This document shows, piece after piece, positions 1 to 11,681 of a stretch of DNA of 64,000 bases. Every line of letters begins with the position of its first letter. The stretch's first letter is position 1. The stretch lies in the NCBI RefSeq assembly GCF_014127485.1, contig NZ_CP059903.1, forward strand, positions 3,222,001-3,286,000. Direction: 5' to 3'. Below the pieces are notes generated by a model. That model was not told the origin of the DNA and searched no databases. It was given only the letters and a program-made list of their open reading frames with translations. The DNA is from Nocardioides dongkuii (GTDB lineage Bacteria; Actinomycetota; Actinomycetes; Propionibacteriales; Nocardioidaceae). The translations under genes and the position numbers were made by a program.

Positions 1-285
1 GGTGAGGATCTCGCGGCCCGTGCGGCCGGCGTGCTGGGCGGAGGCGTCGAGCAGGACGCCGACGTGGCGCCCGGGGTTCGGGATGTCCTGGTAGAGGTGG
101 CCACCGATGGTGCACCGGCCTCGGGTGGGCGGGGTGAGCCCCACCATGACGCGCATGGTGGTCGTCTTGCCGGCGCCGTTGGGACCGAGGAAGCCGGTCA
201 CCCGTCCGGGCTGGCAGACGAAGCTCACGTCGTCGACGGCGGTGAACGCGCCGTACGTCCGGGTGAGTCCTTCAACTGTGATCAT
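1..285 (-). CDS. ABC transporter ATP-binding protein, N-terminal part
   Basis: Nucleotide-binding subunit of an ABC transporter, cut by the left window edge; about 95 residues are visible. Reading leftward from the ATG at 285, the protein starts MITVEGLTRTYG and has a Walker A loop GPNGAGKTTT near residues 34-43. The stretch after it (GGHLYQDIPNPGRHVGVLLD) fits the Q-loop region of ABC-2 type exporter ATPases. It diverges from a histidine kinase/response regulator pair, a common layout when the two-component system controls an efflux ABC-2 transporter. A CAGGCT hexamer lies 6 nt upstream of the ATG, suggesting a leaderless transcript. The substrate cannot be told. Confidence 0.9.
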   Translation of the reverse strand, partial: MITVEGLTRTYGAFTAVDDVSFVCQPGRVTGFLGPNGAGKTTTMRVMVGLTPPTRGRCTIGGHLYQDIPNPGRHVGVLLDASAQHAGRTGREILT

Positions 286-291
286 GGGTCC

Positions 292-297
292 AGCCTG
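292..297 (-). promoter_or_regulatory. putative -10 of leaderless ABC gene
   Basis: CAGGCT on the minus strand ends 6 nt before the ATG at 285. The position matches the TANNNT-N6-start pattern seen at many genes here, but the first base deviates. Confidence 0.35.
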
Positions 298-403
298 CCT
301 GAGTTCGGCGCCGGGCGCATCGGACGCGCGGCGGTCACCACCCCCTACCTCGGTAGGGGTGCGCCGAGACCGGCGGTGGTGCCGCGCGACCCCGGGCGGC
401 CCC

Positions 404-409
404 TAGCCT
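404..409 (+). promoter_or_regulatory. -10 hexamer of leaderless histidine kinase gene
   Basis: TAGCCT is followed by 6 nt and the GTG at 416. No Shine-Dalgarno is visible, so the mRNA probably starts at or next to the GTG. Confidence 0.5.
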
Positions 410-415
410 GAGCGG

Positions 416-1570
416 GTGGACCGACCGACCCCCGAGGAGTACCAGCCTCGGCTGACCCCGTGGGGCCACGTCTGGCGCACCCTGCTGTCGGTCCTGATCA
501 GCGGCGCCGTCTGGGCGACGGTCGTCGGGCGGCAGTCCGAGCCGATGCGGTACGCCGACGTGGCGCTCGGCCTGGTCGCGTTCGGCGTGGTGCTGCTCCG
601 CCGGCGGTGGCCGGTCGGGGTGGCGCTGGCGACCAACCTGCTCGGCACCTTCTCGGCGCTCGCCGCCGGACCCGCGACGCTCGCCCTGGTGTCCCTGGCG
701 ACCGAGCGGCGGTGGAGCCGGATCGTCCCGGTCGCCGGGCTGGCCTTCGCCTCGGCCCAGGTCTTCGCCGTCCTCAATCCCACCACCGAGGACGACCCGT
801 GGTGGCTCACCACCGCGATGAACCTGATCGTGATCGCCGCGGTGACCGCCTGGGGCATGTACCTCGGGTCGCGCCGCGAGCTGATCTGCACCCTGCGCTC
901 GCGGGCCGAGCGCGCGGAGGCCGAGCAGGAGCTGCTCGCCGTGCACGCCCGCGACAACGAGCGCGCCCGGATCGCGCGGGAGATGCACGACGTGCTCGCC
1001 CACCGGATCTCCCAGATCTCGCTGCACGCGGGGGCCCTCGGGTTCCGCGAGGACCTCACCGCCGACGAGATGCGCGCCAGTGCGGGCATCGTCCAGGAGG
1101 CCGCGCACGAGGCGCTGACCGACCTGCGGGCCGTGCTCGGCGTGCTGCGCGACACCGACACCGGCGAGCTCTTGCACAGCCCGCAGCCGACGTACGCCGA
1201 CCTCCCGGGGCTGGTCGAGGAGGCCCGGGCGGCCGGCACCCGGGTGGAGTACGACGACCTGGTCGCGCACGCCGAGGACGTGCCGGCCTCGGTCGGGCGG
1301 ACGCTCTACCGGATCGTCCAGGAGGGCATCACCAACGCCCGCAAGCACGCGCCGGGCGCGACCCTGTCGATCCGGGTGAGCGGGTCGCCCGACGACGGGA
1401 TCGCTGTCGTGCTGCGCAACCCGGTCGGCTTCGGCCCCTCGCGCACGCCCGGGTCGGGGCTGGGCCTGGTCGGGCTGGCGGAGCGGGCGGTGCTGCGCGG
1501 CGGCCGTCTCGAGCACCGGCACGAGGGGTCCGCCTTCGTGCTCCGAGGATGGATACCGTGGGCCGCATGA
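416..1570 (+). CDS. sensor histidine kinase, NarL/DesK type
   Basis: Membrane sensor kinase of 384 aa that should phosphorylate the regulator encoded next. The N-terminal ~150 residues contain hydrophobic segments consistent with four to five membrane helices. A HisKA_3 dimerisation segment follows, with the phospho-acceptor His191 in [19 protein letters not shown]-terminal HATPase_c domain has the N-box [15 protein letters not shown] and the glycine-rich [13 protein letters not shown]. The signal is unknown. Start is GTG at 416, supported by the TAGCCT hexamer 6 nt upstream. The stop overlaps the next ATG by 4 nt (ATGA), so translation is coupled. Its divergent neighbour is an ABC ATPase, a likely target. 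Confidence 0.93.
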   Translation: MDRPTPEEYQPRLTPWGHVWRTLLSVLISGAVWATVVGRQSEPMRYADVALGLVAFGVVLLRRRWPVGVALATNLLGTFSALAAGPATLALVSLATERRWSRIVPVAGLAFASAQVFAVLNPTTEDDPWWLTTAMNLIVIAAVTAWGMYLGSRRELICTLRSRAERAEAEQELLAVHARDNERARIAREMHDVLAHRISQISLHAGALGFREDLTADEMRASAGIVQEAAHEALTDLRAVLGVLRDTDTGELLHSPQPTYADLPGLVEEARAAGTRVEYDDLVAHAEDVPASVGRTLYRIVQEGITNARKHAPGATLSIRVSGSPDDGIAVVLRNPVGFGPSRTPGSGLGLVGLAERAVLRGGRLEHRHEGSAFVLRGWIPWAA

Positions 1571-2220
1571 CCATACGCGTCCTGGTGGTCGACGACGACC
1601 CGCTGGTGCGCTCGGCGCTCCGGCTGATGCTCGGCGGGCAGCCGGACGTCGAGGTGGTCGGCGAGGCCGCCGACGGCCGGGAGGGCCTCGCGCTGGCGGA
1701 GTCCCTGCGGCCCGACGTCGTGCTGATGGACATCCGGATGCCGGTCCTCAACGGGCTGGAGGCCACCCGCGAGCTGCAGCGCGCCGCACGCCCCCCGCAC
1801 GTCATCGTGCTCACCACCTTCGACGCCGACGACCACGTCGTCGAGGCGCTCGCGGCGGGCGCCGACGGGTTCCTGCTCAAGGACACCCCGCCGCCGCAGA
1901 TCCTCGACGCGATCCGCACGGTGGCGGCCGGCGACCCGATGCTCTCCCCCTCCGCCACCCGCACGCTGATCGACCGGCTCCGCGCCGGCACGTCCACGGA
2001 GCGGGTCGCGGACGCCGAGCACCGGCTCGCGCTGCTCACCGAGCGCGAGCGGGACGTGGCGCTCGCCGTCGGCCGCGGGCTCAGCAACGCCGAGATCGCC
2101 GCCGAGCTCTACCTCTCGGTGCCGACGGTCAAGGCGCACGTGTCGCGCCTCTTCGAGAACCTCGTGGTCACCAACCGCGTGCAGATCGCGATCTGCGTCC
2201 ACGACGCCGGCCTGGTCTGA
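1567..2220 (+). CDS. response regulator, NarL/LuxR family
   Basis: Cytoplasmic DNA-binding regulator of 217 aa. An N-terminal receiver domain carries the acidic pocket VVDDD and the phospho-acceptor Asp55 in VVLMDIRMP, with conserved Thr and Lys further on (LTTF, FLLKD). A C-terminal LuxR-type helix-turn-helix is visible ([28 protein letters not shown] then [12 protein letters not shown]). Its ATG overlaps the kinase stop. It probably controls the divergent ABC transporter, which is inference from position. The gene ends just before a block of dispersed repeats. Confidence 0.95.
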   Translation: MTIRVLVVDDDPLVRSALRLMLGGQPDVEVVGEAADGREGLALAESLRPDVVLMDIRMPVLNGLEATRELQRAARPPHVIVLTTFDADDHVVEALAAGADGFLLKDTPPPQILDAIRTVAAGDPMLSPSATRTLIDRLRAGTSTERVADAEHRLALLTERERDVALAVGRGLSNAEIAAELYLSVPTVKAHVSRLFENLVVTNRVQIAICVHDAGLV

Positions 2221-2227
2221 CGCAGCG

Positions 2228-2444
2228 GCGGTCGAGCACCGAAGCCGCCCCGGCCGGTGGTCGAGCAGCGAAGCCCGTCCCGGTGGTCGACCAGCGAAGC
2301 CCGTCACCGGTGGTCGAGCAGCGAAGCCGCGCTAGCGGGTGAGCGATGTCGAGACCCCGTGAGCCGACGTACGACGGCGACCCACGCCCTGCCCACGCTG
2401 CGGGGGTCTCGACAACGCTCGCTGGCGCTCGCTGCTCGACCACC
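2228..2444. repeat. dispersed palindromic repeat, one full copy plus left-end fragments
   Basis: A full copy spans about 2309-2444. It has outer inverted ends GGTGGTCGAGCAG and CTGCTCGACCACC and an inner inverted pair (TGTCGAGACCCC near 2349, GGGGTCTCGACA near 2402). The centre holds GCCGACGTACGACGG. Left-end fragments precede it at about 2228, 2256 and 2282. Related copies lie at 2445-3711 (split by an IS), 26027-26346 and 53311-53655. All are intergenic, and open frames through them are artefacts. Confidence 0.85.
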
Positions 2445-2466
2445 GGTGGTTGAGCAGCGAAGCCGC

Positions 2467-2472
2467 GCTAGC
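2467..2472. repeat. target-site duplication, left
   Basis: GCTAGC lies directly outside the left end of the IS and is repeated at 3592-3597. The sequence is itself palindromic and contains CTAG. Confidence 0.85.
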
Positions 2473-3469
2473 TGTGATGCCCAGCCAGGTTGTTCAACCT
2501 GGTGATGGGTGCAGCCTTTCCGATTGCTGAGTGGGGCCGGTGGTGGTTGTACTGGTGGATCCATGCTGGCAGAGCCGCGAGTCGGGCGGCTTCGGAGTTG
2601 TAGAACTTCTTGAACGCCCAGCCCTCGGCCAGGGTGCGGTGGAACCGTTCGATCTTGCCGTTGGTCTGTGGTCGGTAGGGCCGGGTCTTCTTCGGTGTGA
2701 TTCCCAGCTCGGCGCAGGTCTCGCGCCACAGGTGGGACTTGTAGCAGCTGCCGTTGTCGCTGAGCACCCGTTGCACGGTGACGCCGCGCTGGCCGAACCA
2801 GGCCACCGCGTTGCGCAGGACCAGTGCGGCGGTCTCCTTGGTCTCGTCGTCGTGGGCCTCGACGTAGGCGACGCGGGAGTGGTCGTCGATCACGGTGTGT
2901 AGGTAGCAAGTCCCGATCAACGGGCCGCGGTACTTGTTGCGGGGCTTGTTCGGCGTCGCGGCCCGGTTCTTCTCGCCCTGCTGCTTGCCGACATAGCGCC
3001 AGCCGCCGCCGTCGGGCACCTTGCCGAGCTTCTTGACGTCGACGTGGAGCAGGTCGCCGGGGCGTTCGTGCTCGTAGCGGCGAATGGGCTCCCCGGTCGC
3101 CCGGTCGACGTGGGTGAGCCGGTTGAGCCGGCACCGCACCAGCACCGCATGCACGGTCGAGGACGCCATGCCAAGCCGGTCGCCGATCTCGACTGGTCCG
3201 AGACGCTGCTTCCAGCGCAGGTGCACGATCTTGCGCACCACCGGCGCCGGTGTCCGGTTCGGCTGGTGGTGCGGGCGTGAGGACCGATCGGCCATGCCGG
3301 CGGGTCCTTCGGCGCAGTACCGATCGGCCCACTTCTTCGCGGTCCGCCAGGACACGTCGTAGCGTTCCGCGGCCCTCGGAATCGGCCAGCCCTGGTCAAC
3401 TATCAGACGCGCCAGACGTAGCCGAGCACGTGGTGTCAGCGCAGCGTTGGCATGGGTAGCGTGGGACAC
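2468..3469 (-). CDS. IS481-family transposase
   Basis: A 333-aa DDE transposase. Residues about 10-110 contain two helix-turn-helix segments (RLARLIVDQGWPIPRAAERY; GPVEIGDRLGMASSTVHAVL). The rve-type catalytic core has Asp144 (LLHVDVKKL), Asp238 (VLSDNGSCY) and Glu274 (TNGKIERFHRTL), giving DD35E spacing. The reading frame runs out through the left IS end. Its final codons CAT CAC AGC TAG use bases of the target duplication, so the stop codon lies outside the element and depends on a CTAG target. It should catalyse transposition of this IS. Confidence 0.95.
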   Translation of the reverse strand: MSHATHANAALTPRARLRLARLIVDQGWPIPRAAERYDVSWRTAKKWADRYCAEGPAGMADRSSRPHHQPNRTPAPVVRKIVHLRWKQRLGPVEIGDRLGMASSTVHAVLVRCRLNRLTHVDRATGEPIRRYEHERPGDLLHVDVKKLGKVPDGGGWRYVGKQQGEKNRAATPNKPRNKYRGPLIGTCYLHTVIDDHSRVAYVEAHDDETKETAALVLRNAVAWFGQRGVTVQRVLSDNGSCYKSHLWRETCAELGITPKKTRPYRPQTNGKIERFHRTLAEGWAFKKFYNSEAARLAALPAWIHQYNHHRPHSAIGKAAPITRLNNLAGHHS

Positions 3470-3591
3470 GAAGGCCTCCTGGGTGTGAAGCGGTTCCTAG
3501 ATAGCTCCACTCCACACCGGGAGGCCTTCACCCATCCATCGCCTCAGACCGTGTCGTCGCAGGTCCTCGACCAACGTGGCTGGGCATCACA
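2473..3591 (-). mobile_element. IS481-family insertion sequence
   Basis: The element is 1,119 bp. Ends are inverted: TGTGATGCCCAGCCA at 2473 and its complement ending at 3591. The match continues with mismatches (GTTG, TC) to about 20-24 bp. It has the TGT...ACA tips usual for IS481 and a 6-bp duplication GCTAGC on both sides. It carries one transposase gene on the minus strand. The inserted locus is a dispersed repeat, and an empty site exists in the adjacent repeat copy. The ends look intact and the transposase is full length, so insertion may be recent. Confidence 0.92.
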
Positions 3592-3597
3592 GCTAGC
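3592..3597. repeat. target-site duplication, right
   Basis: GCTAGC directly outside the right IS end, identical to 2467-2472. Confidence 0.85.
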
Positions 3598-3722
3598 GGG
3601 TGAGCGTGTCGAAACCCCGTGAGCCGACGTACGACGGCGACCCACGCCCTGCCAACACTGCGGGGGTCTCGACAACGGTCAGGCGCTGCGCGCCTTCCCT
3701 GCTCGACCACCGGACGGCGGGG

Positions 3723-4499
3723 CTACGGCGTGCCGAGCTCGTACGTCGCGCCGGGCGCGGCGAGCTCGAGCGGGCCGGCGTACCGGCCGCGGGCCTCCGC
3801 CAGCGCGATCGCGGGGTCGTGCCACGGGGGGACGTGGGTGAGCACCAGCTGCCGGACGCCCGCGCGGGCGGCGACGTCGCCGCCGTCGGCACCGGTGAGG
3901 TGCAGGTGCGGCGGGTTGTCGTCGCCCTCCCGGAAGGAGGCCTCGGCGAGCAGCAGGTCGGCGCCGGAGGCGACCAGGTCCAGGCCGGAGCAGGGACCGG
4001 TGTCGCCGCTGTAGGCCAGCACGGCGCCGTCGGCGGCGACCCGCAGCGCGAACGCCGGCACCGGGTGGTCGACCCCGATCGGCACCACCGCGAACGGGCC
4101 GACCTCGATCGGGCCGTCCCACTCGTGGAAGTCGAACTCGTGGCGCATCCCCGGGTCCAGCGGCAGGTCGTACGCGCGGGCGACGCGGTCGGCGGTGCCC
4201 ACCGGGCCCCACACGGGGATCCGCGGCTGGGGGCCGCGGGGGTGGTACTTGCGCAGCACGTAGTAGCCGGCGAGGTCCAGGCAGTGGTCGGCGTGCAGGT
4301 GGCTGAGGAGCACCGCGTCGATCGTCAGCGGGTCGGCGTACCGGTGCAGCGACCCGAGCGCCCCGCTGCCGAGGTCGAGGAGCACCCGCCAGGTGCGGGA
4401 GCCGGTGCCGTCGTCGTGCTCGGCCTCCAGCAGGTAGCAGCTGGCGGCGGAGTCCGGGCCCGGGTAGGAGCCCGAGCAGCCGACGACGGTGAGCCTCAT
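3723..4499 (-). CDS. MBL-fold hydrolase, Rv1339-like (putative cAMP phosphodiesterase)
   Basis: Cytoplasmic metallo-beta-lactamase-fold enzyme, 258 aa. The metal-binding motif SHLHADH is at residues 66-72. Further ligands probably come from the YSGDTGP segment and the C-terminal [10 protein letters not shown]. Fold and length resemble RNase Z/arylsulfatase-like MBL proteins. Immediately downstream of murI, it matches the position of M. tuberculosis Rv1339, reported as an atypical class II cAMP phosphodiesterase. Activity here is inferred from synteny and fold. The ATG at 4499 overlaps the murI stop by 4 nt, so the two are co-translated. Confidence 0.85.
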   Translation of the reverse strand: MRLTVVGCSGSYPGPDSAASCYLLEAEHDDGTGSRTWRVLLDLGSGALGSLHRYADPLTIDAVLLSHLHADHCLDLAGYYVLRKYHPRGPQPRIPVWGPVGTADRVARAYDLPLDPGMRHEFDFHEWDGPIEVGPFAVVPIGVDHPVPAFALRVAADGAVLAYSGDTGPCSGLDLVASGADLLLAEASFREGDDNPPHLHLTGADGGDVAARAGVRQLVLTHVPPWHDPAIALAEARGRYAGPLELAAPGATYELGTP

Positions 4500-5317
4500 C
4501 GCAGGCCGCCCGCGAACTGGCTGGCCGCGACCATCTCCGGGCCGAGGAACCGGCGGCCGATGGTCTCGAACTCGTGGGGCTCGCCTGTGGTCACGAAGGT
4601 GTACGCCGGGTCGCCCGCGGTCCGCATCAGGCCGGTGGCGGTGAGCATCCGGTAGACGTCCTTGGCGCACTCCTCGGCACTGCTGACCAGCGTCACGTTG
4701 TCGCCCATGACGTAGGAGACCACGCCGGTGAGCAGCGGGTAGTGCGTGCAGCCGAGGATCAGCGTGTCGACCCCGGCGGCGGTCAGGGGGTCGAGGTACT
4801 CGTGGGCGACCGCCAGCAGCTCCTCGCCGCCGGTCACCCCCGCCTCGACGAAGTCGACGAAGCGCGGGCAGGCCTGGGTGGTGAGCTCGACGTGCGGAGC
4901 GGCGGCGAACGCGTCGTCGTACGCGAGCGACTCGGCGGTGGCGCGGGTGCAGATCACCCCGATCCGGCCGGTGCGGCTGGCGGCGACCGCGCGCCGGGTG
5001 GCCGGGTAGATGACCTCCACGACCGGCACGTCGTACCGCTCCCGGGCGTCGCGGAGCATCGCCGCGCTCGCGGAGTTGCAGGCGATCACCAGCGCCTTGA
5101 CGCCCTCGGCGACGAGGTGGTCGAGGCACTCGAGGGCGTACTCGCGGACCTCGCCGATCGGCTTGGCGCCGTACGGCTGGCGGGCGGTGTCGCCGACGTA
5201 GCGGATCGACTCGTGCGGCAGCTGGTCGATCACCGAGCGGGCCACGGTGAGCCCCCCGAATCCGGAGTCGAAGATCCCGATGGGAGCCTCGAGATCGGCG
5301 GGGGTCGCGGGCGGCAC
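4496..5317 (-). CDS. murI: glutamate racemase
   Basis: Converts L-glutamate to D-glutamate for peptidoglycan. With the GTG start at 5317 it is 273 aa, normal for Mur[14 protein letters not shown] lies near the N-terminus. The two catalytic cysteines are Cys80 ([10 protein letters not shown]) and Cys190 ([11 protein letters not shown]). The frame stays open upstream to 5389, but GTG 5317 fits the family length and has TACCGT 7 nt before it, consistent with a leaderless mRNA. It is followed by the MBL gene with a 4-nt overlap, the same pair as in mycobacteria. Confidence 0.95.
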   Translation of the reverse strand: MPPATPADLEAPIGIFDSGFGGLTVARSVIDQLPHESIRYVGDTARQPYGAKPIGEVREYALECLDHLVAEGVKALVIACNSASAAMLRDARERYDVPVVEVIYPATRRAVAASRTGRIGVICTRATAESLAYDDAFAAAPHVELTTQACPRFVDFVEAGVTGGEELLAVAHEYLDPLTAAGVDTLILGCTHYPLLTGVVSYVMGDNVTLVSSAEECAKDVYRMLTATGLMRTAGDPAYTFVTTGEPHEFETIGRRFLGPEMVAASQFAGGLR

Positions 5318-5324
5318 GGACGCA

Positions 5325-5330
5325 ACGGTA
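5325..5330 (-). promoter_or_regulatory. -10 hexamer of murI
   Basis: TACCGT on the minus strand, 7 nt before the GTG at 5317. It supports that start over longer in-frame options. Confidence 0.45.
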
Positions 5331-5400
5331 GGCCTTCGCCCTGCTCTGCGCACGGTGCAGCGATGGACGTCACGCGTGCGCCGGGTCACGCGGTGCGGCG

Positions 5401-5406
5401 TAGCGT
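5401..5406 (+). promoter_or_regulatory. -10 hexamer of secreted phosphodiesterase gene
   Basis: TAGCGT, then 6 nt, then ATG at 5413. Leaderless arrangement. Confidence 0.5.
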
Positions 5407-5412
5407 GGTCGG

Positions 5413-6425
5413 ATGCGTACGTCGACCGCCCTCGTCCTCGCCGGTCTGCTCGCCCTCCTCGGGCTCCCGGCGCCGGCGGTCCACGCCCTCGAGGCGACGC
5501 CCGACGGGACGACGAGCAGCGCTGCGCCGTCCGGCCGCCGGGTGCTCGCCATCTCCGTCGACGGGCTGAACCCCACCGCCCTGCGACGGCTCGGCCCCCG
5601 GCGTACGCCGACCCTGCACCGGCTGGTCGACGAGGGGGCGGCCACGCTCAACGCGCGGACCGAGCACGAGGTCACCGTCACCCTGCCCAACCACACCTCG
5701 ATGGTGACCGGGCGGCGCGTCGCGGCCGACCACGGCGGGCACGGGGTGACCTGGAACGACGACCTGCCGGGGCGCACGGTGCACGGCGCGGCCGGGCACC
5801 GGGTCGCCTCGATGTTCACCGTGGTCCACCGGAGCGGCGGCGAGTCGGCGGTCTTCGCCGGCAAGTCCAAGTTCAGCCTGTTCCCGCACTCCTGGCCGCG
5901 TGCGGTCGACCGGTTCACCTACGACGAGCGCCCGCTCGCCCTGGTGCGGGCCGCTCGTCGCGACCTGCTCCGCCACGACCGCGAGCTGACCTTCCTCCAC
6001 CTCCGCCTGCCCGACAGCGCGGGCCACGCGTCGGGGTTCATGACCGCGCCCTACCTGCAGGCGGTGCGCCGCACCGACGCCCTGATCGGGAAGCTCGTGC
6101 GCACGATCGACGCCCACCGCCGCCTCGCCGAGGACCTGGTGGTGGTGCTCACGGCCGACCACGGGGGCCGCGGGGACGGCCACCAGGACCCCGCGCGGCT
6201 GGCGAACTACCGGATCCCGTTCCTCGCCTGGGGCGCGGGCGTGCGGGCCGCCAACCTCTACGCGCTCAACCCCCGGCGCGAGCCGCCCGAGAGGACCCGC
6301 CCGTCGTACGCCGCGCGCCGGCAGCCGATCCGCAACGGCGACCTGGCCAACCTGGTGACCTCCCTGCTCGGCCTCCGCGCCGTGCCCGGCAGCGGGATCG
6401 GCGCCCGCCAGGACCTGGTCGTCCG

Positions 6426-6429
<4 letters not shown>
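5413..6429 (+). CDS. secreted alkaline-phosphatase-superfamily phosphodiesterase
   Basis: Exported hydrolase of 338 aa. A signal peptide covers residues 1 to about 25 ([19 protein letters not shown]). The mature part has the nucleotide pyrophosphatase/phosphodiesterase pattern: metal-binding [13 protein letters not shown], the nucleophile region [12 protein letters not shown] with Thr, [13 protein letters not shown], and the C-terminal metal site [13 protein letters not shown]. It should cleave phosphoesters or phosphodiesters outside the membrane; the substrate is unknown. It converges on the DUF3152 gene with a 4-bp tail overlap. It interrupts the otherwise conserved cysM-murI neighbourhood. 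Confidence 0.85.
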
Positions 6430-8494
<2,065 letters not shown>

Positions 8495-9049
8495 TCAGCG
8501 CAGGAAGCGCTCGGGGTCGAAGTCCTCGAGCGCGATGATCCGCACCCGCGGGAGCGGGACGTTGAAGGCGCCGACCTCGTCCTCGAGGTCGTGGACCTCG
8601 ATGCCGAGGGTGTCGTAGGTGATGCTGGCGTACTCGCGCAGCGCGAGAACGCCGACCCGCCGACTGCCGTCGGCGAGCCGCATGAGGTGGTCGGCGAAGT
8701 CGGCGTCGTGGCTGACCAGCAGCACGTCGTCCTCGCGGCCGAGCAGCGCGTCGAGCGTGCGCTGGATGCCGACGTCGACGACCTTCTCGTCGCTGCGCCC
8801 GGCCAGCGGCACCGGCCGGTAGTCCATGGCCAGCAGCGCCTGGACGAACGCCGCGGGCAGCTGCCCGTTGGAGGCGTTGAGGAAGAACAGGCCGGTGACC
8901 GGCTGGTCCCAGAGCTCACGGGCGTACGCCGTGACCCGCTCCCAGCGGGGCCGCTCCTCCGGGAGCGGCCGCCGGCCGAGGAGGGAGTTGCCGAGGGTGG
9001 CGTCGATGTTCTCGCCGTCGACGAGGACGAACGTACGCCGCTCAGCCAT
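8495..9049 (-). CDS. NYN-domain (PIN-like) putative ribonuclease
   Basis: A 184-aa cytoplasmic protein. The N-terminus FVLVDGENIDATLG carries the first acidic residue of the NYN fold. DVGIQRTLDALLG and DDVLLVSHDADFADHL supply the remaining acidic motif, and VGVLALREYAS follows. This is the LabA/DUF88-type arrangement. NYN proteins are predicted metal-dependent ribonucleases. The gene starts 7 nt after cysO and ends 21 nt before cysM, so it is inside the cysteine operon, which it does not join in mycobacteria as I recall. Its target and any tie to cysteine metabolism are unknown. Confidence 0.8.
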   Translation of the reverse strand: MAERRTFVLVDGENIDATLGNSLLGRRPLPEERPRWERVTAYARELWDQPVTGLFFLNASNGQLPAAFVQALLAMDYRPVPLAGRSDEKVVDVGIQRTLDALLGREDDVLLVSHDADFADHLMRLADGSRRVGVLALREYASITYDTLGIEVHDLEDEVGAFNVPLPRVRIIALEDFDPERFLR

Positions 9050-9056
9050 GACCGCT

Positions 9057-9329
9057 TTATCCCCCCGCGACGGCGGGGAGCACGACGACCTGGTCGCCGT
9101 CGTTCAGCGTGGCCTCGAGGCCGCCGATGAAGCGGACGTCCTCGTCGTTGATGTAGACGTTGACGAACCGCCGCAGGTCACCGTTGTCGATGAGCCGGTC
9201 CTTGATGCCCGGGTGGTGCGACTCCAGGTCGTCGATCAGGGCGCTCAGGCTGGCACCGTCGCCCGCGACGGCCTTCTCGCCGCCGGTGTAGGTGCGCAGG
9301 ATGGTGGGGATCCGGACCTCGATGGCCAT
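9057..9329 (-). CDS. cysO: sulfur-carrier protein CysO (MoaD/ThiS family)
   Basis: Ubiquitin-like carrier of 90 aa ending in Gly-Gly (VVLPAVAGG). The C-terminal glycine is activated and thiocarboxylated, then donates sulfur in the CysM reaction. The family-typical VRIPTILRTYTGG start and VNVYINDEDVRF core are present. A strong Shine-Dalgarno (GAGGAG) precedes the ATG at 9329. In transcription order it follows mec, with the NYN gene and cysM after it. A MoeZ-like activating enzyme is not in this window. Confidence 0.93.
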   Translation of the reverse strand: MAIEVRIPTILRTYTGGEKAVAGDGASLSALIDDLESHHPGIKDRLIDNGDLRRFVNVYINDEDVRFIGGLEATLNDGDQVVVLPAVAGG

Positions 9330-9355
9330 GGGTGCTGCTCCTCGGTGGGGTCTGC

Positions 9356-9790
9356 TCAGCTGACGCTGGGCTCGGGGACGACGGCGACCTCTTCCTCGGT
9401 CACCTCGCCGTCGACGATTCTGTAGGACCTGAACTCCACGGGGCCGTCGTTATTCCCGTGCTCGCGGGTGCTGACCAGCACGTAGTGGGCGCCGGGCTCG
9501 CTGGCCAGGCCGATGTCCGTGCGGCTCGGGTGCGCCTCGGTGGCGGTGTGCGAGTGGTAGATCACCACCGGCTCCTCGTCGTTCGCGTCCATCTCCCGGT
9601 AGAGCCGCAGGAGGTCGGTGGAGTCGAACTCGTAGAACGTCGGGCTGCCGGCGGCGTTGACCATCTCGATGAACCGGACCGGCCGGTCGCTGCCCTCGGG
9701 GCCGGCGACCACGCCGCAGGCCTCGACGGGGTGGTCCCGCTTGGCGTGAGCCACGATCGCGTCGTACGTCGCCCGGTCGATGGTCAGCAC
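9356..9790 (-). CDS. mec: Mec, CysO-cysteine isopeptidase (JAMM/Mov34)
   Basis: JAB1/MPN metalloprotease of 144 aa that in mycobacteria cleaves cysteine from the CysO-cysteine adduct. The zinc signature is visible: catalytic Glu in HPVEACGVVAG, then IYHSHTATEAHPSRTDI with HxH and the downstream Asp (H-x-H-x10-D). GTG start at 9790, with TAGGCT 6 nt upstream, points to a leaderless mRNA and the head of the mec-cysO-NYN-cysM-DUF3152 operon. The NUDIX gene upstream has its own hexamer. Confidence 0.92.
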   Translation of the reverse strand: MLTIDRATYDAIVAHAKRDHPVEACGVVAGPEGSDRPVRFIEMVNAAGSPTFYEFDSTDLLRLYREMDANDEEPVVIYHSHTATEAHPSRTDIGLASEPGAHYVLVSTREHGNNDGPVEFRSYRIVDGEVTEEEVAVVPEPSVS

Positions 9791-9796
9791 CGTCCC

Positions 9797-9802
9797 AGCC
9801 TA
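9797..9802 (-). promoter_or_regulatory. -10 hexamer of mec operon
   Basis: TAGGCT on the minus strand, 6 nt before the GTG at 9790. Probably drives the cysteine operon as a leaderless transcript. Confidence 0.5.
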
Positions 9803-9808
9803 CGACCC

Positions 9809-10276
9809 TCAGACGGTGAACCGGGCCGCGGTCTCGCCCGCGAGCGCGTCCTCGATCCGACGGCGCAGGGACGGGTCCATCGGCGGCAGGTCGTCGACCG
9901 GCCACCAGCGGACGTCGGTGTTCTCGTCGTCGGCGGCGTACGGCTCGCCGGAGACCCACGAGCAGGCGAAGGTCAGGTCGAGGTAGAGGCCGCGGTCGCC
10001 GTTGGCGTGGGTGACCGGCGGGCTCACGCCCACCGACGCGAGCCGGTCGACGGTGATCTCCACCCCGGTCTCCTCGAGCGCCTCGCGACGGGCGGCGACC
10101 CCGGGCTCCTCCCCCGGGTCGACGATGCCGGTCACCGGGGCCCACTGCCCGTTGTCGACCCGCTTCGTGAGCAGCACCCGACCCTCGTGCAGGACGACGG
10201 CGGTGACGGCGGGGAGCCAGAGCTCGTGCTGGCCGACCATCCGGCGCAGCTCCAGGACGAAGGGCGGGATCGGCAT
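9809..10276 (-). CDS. NUDIX hydrolase
   Basis: A 155-aa pyrophosphohydrolase. The Nudix box GxxxxxExxxxxAxxREAxEETG is recognisable as GIVDPGEEPGVAARREALEE followed by TGV. The flanking WLPAVTAVVLHEGRVLLTKR and DVRWWPVDDLP strands are typical. Substrate cannot be assigned from sequence. It lies directly upstream of mec on the same strand and is separated by about 18 nt, so read-through is possible. CAGACT 6 nt before the ATG may be its own -10. Confidence 0.88.
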   Translation of the reverse strand: MPIPPFVLELRRMVGQHELWLPAVTAVVLHEGRVLLTKRVDNGQWAPVTGIVDPGEEPGVAARREALEETGVEITVDRLASVGVSPPVTHANGDRGLYLDLTFACSWVSGEPYAADDENTDVRWWPVDDLPPMDPSLRRRIEDALAGETAARFTV

Positions 10277-10282
10277 GGGGGC

Positions 10283-10288
10283 AGTCTG
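10283..10288 (-). promoter_or_regulatory. putative -10 of NUDIX gene
   Basis: CAGACT 6 nt before the ATG at 10276 on the minus strand; the first base deviates from TANNNT. Confidence 0.35.
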
Positions 10289-10322
10289 ACAGGGCTCTCG
10301 CCGGCCCCCAGCACGCTCCGCC

Positions 10323-11681
<1,359 letters not shown>

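Larger units (their letters stand above)
2445..3711. repeat. second copy of the dispersed repeat, split by an IS
   Basis: The left part (2445-2472, beginning GGTGGTTGAGCAG) and right part (3598-3711, ending CTGCTCGACCACC) rejoin into a normal copy when the IS and one GCTAGC are removed. The neighbouring copy at 2309-2444 shows the uninterrupted target GCCGCGCTAGCGGGTGAGCG. Confidence 0.85.

Noticed and set aside
460..2220. 586-codon plus-strand frame across the kinase and regulator
   Set aside because: In its first part it is an out-of-frame Arg/Ala/Gly-rich shadow of the kinase; only the part from 1567 is the real regulator.
2304..3332. 342-codon minus-strand frame through repeats and IS
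   Set aside because: Out of frame with the DDE motifs and reads repeat DNA as RCRDPRSVGRAW-type peptide, a known kind of artefact.
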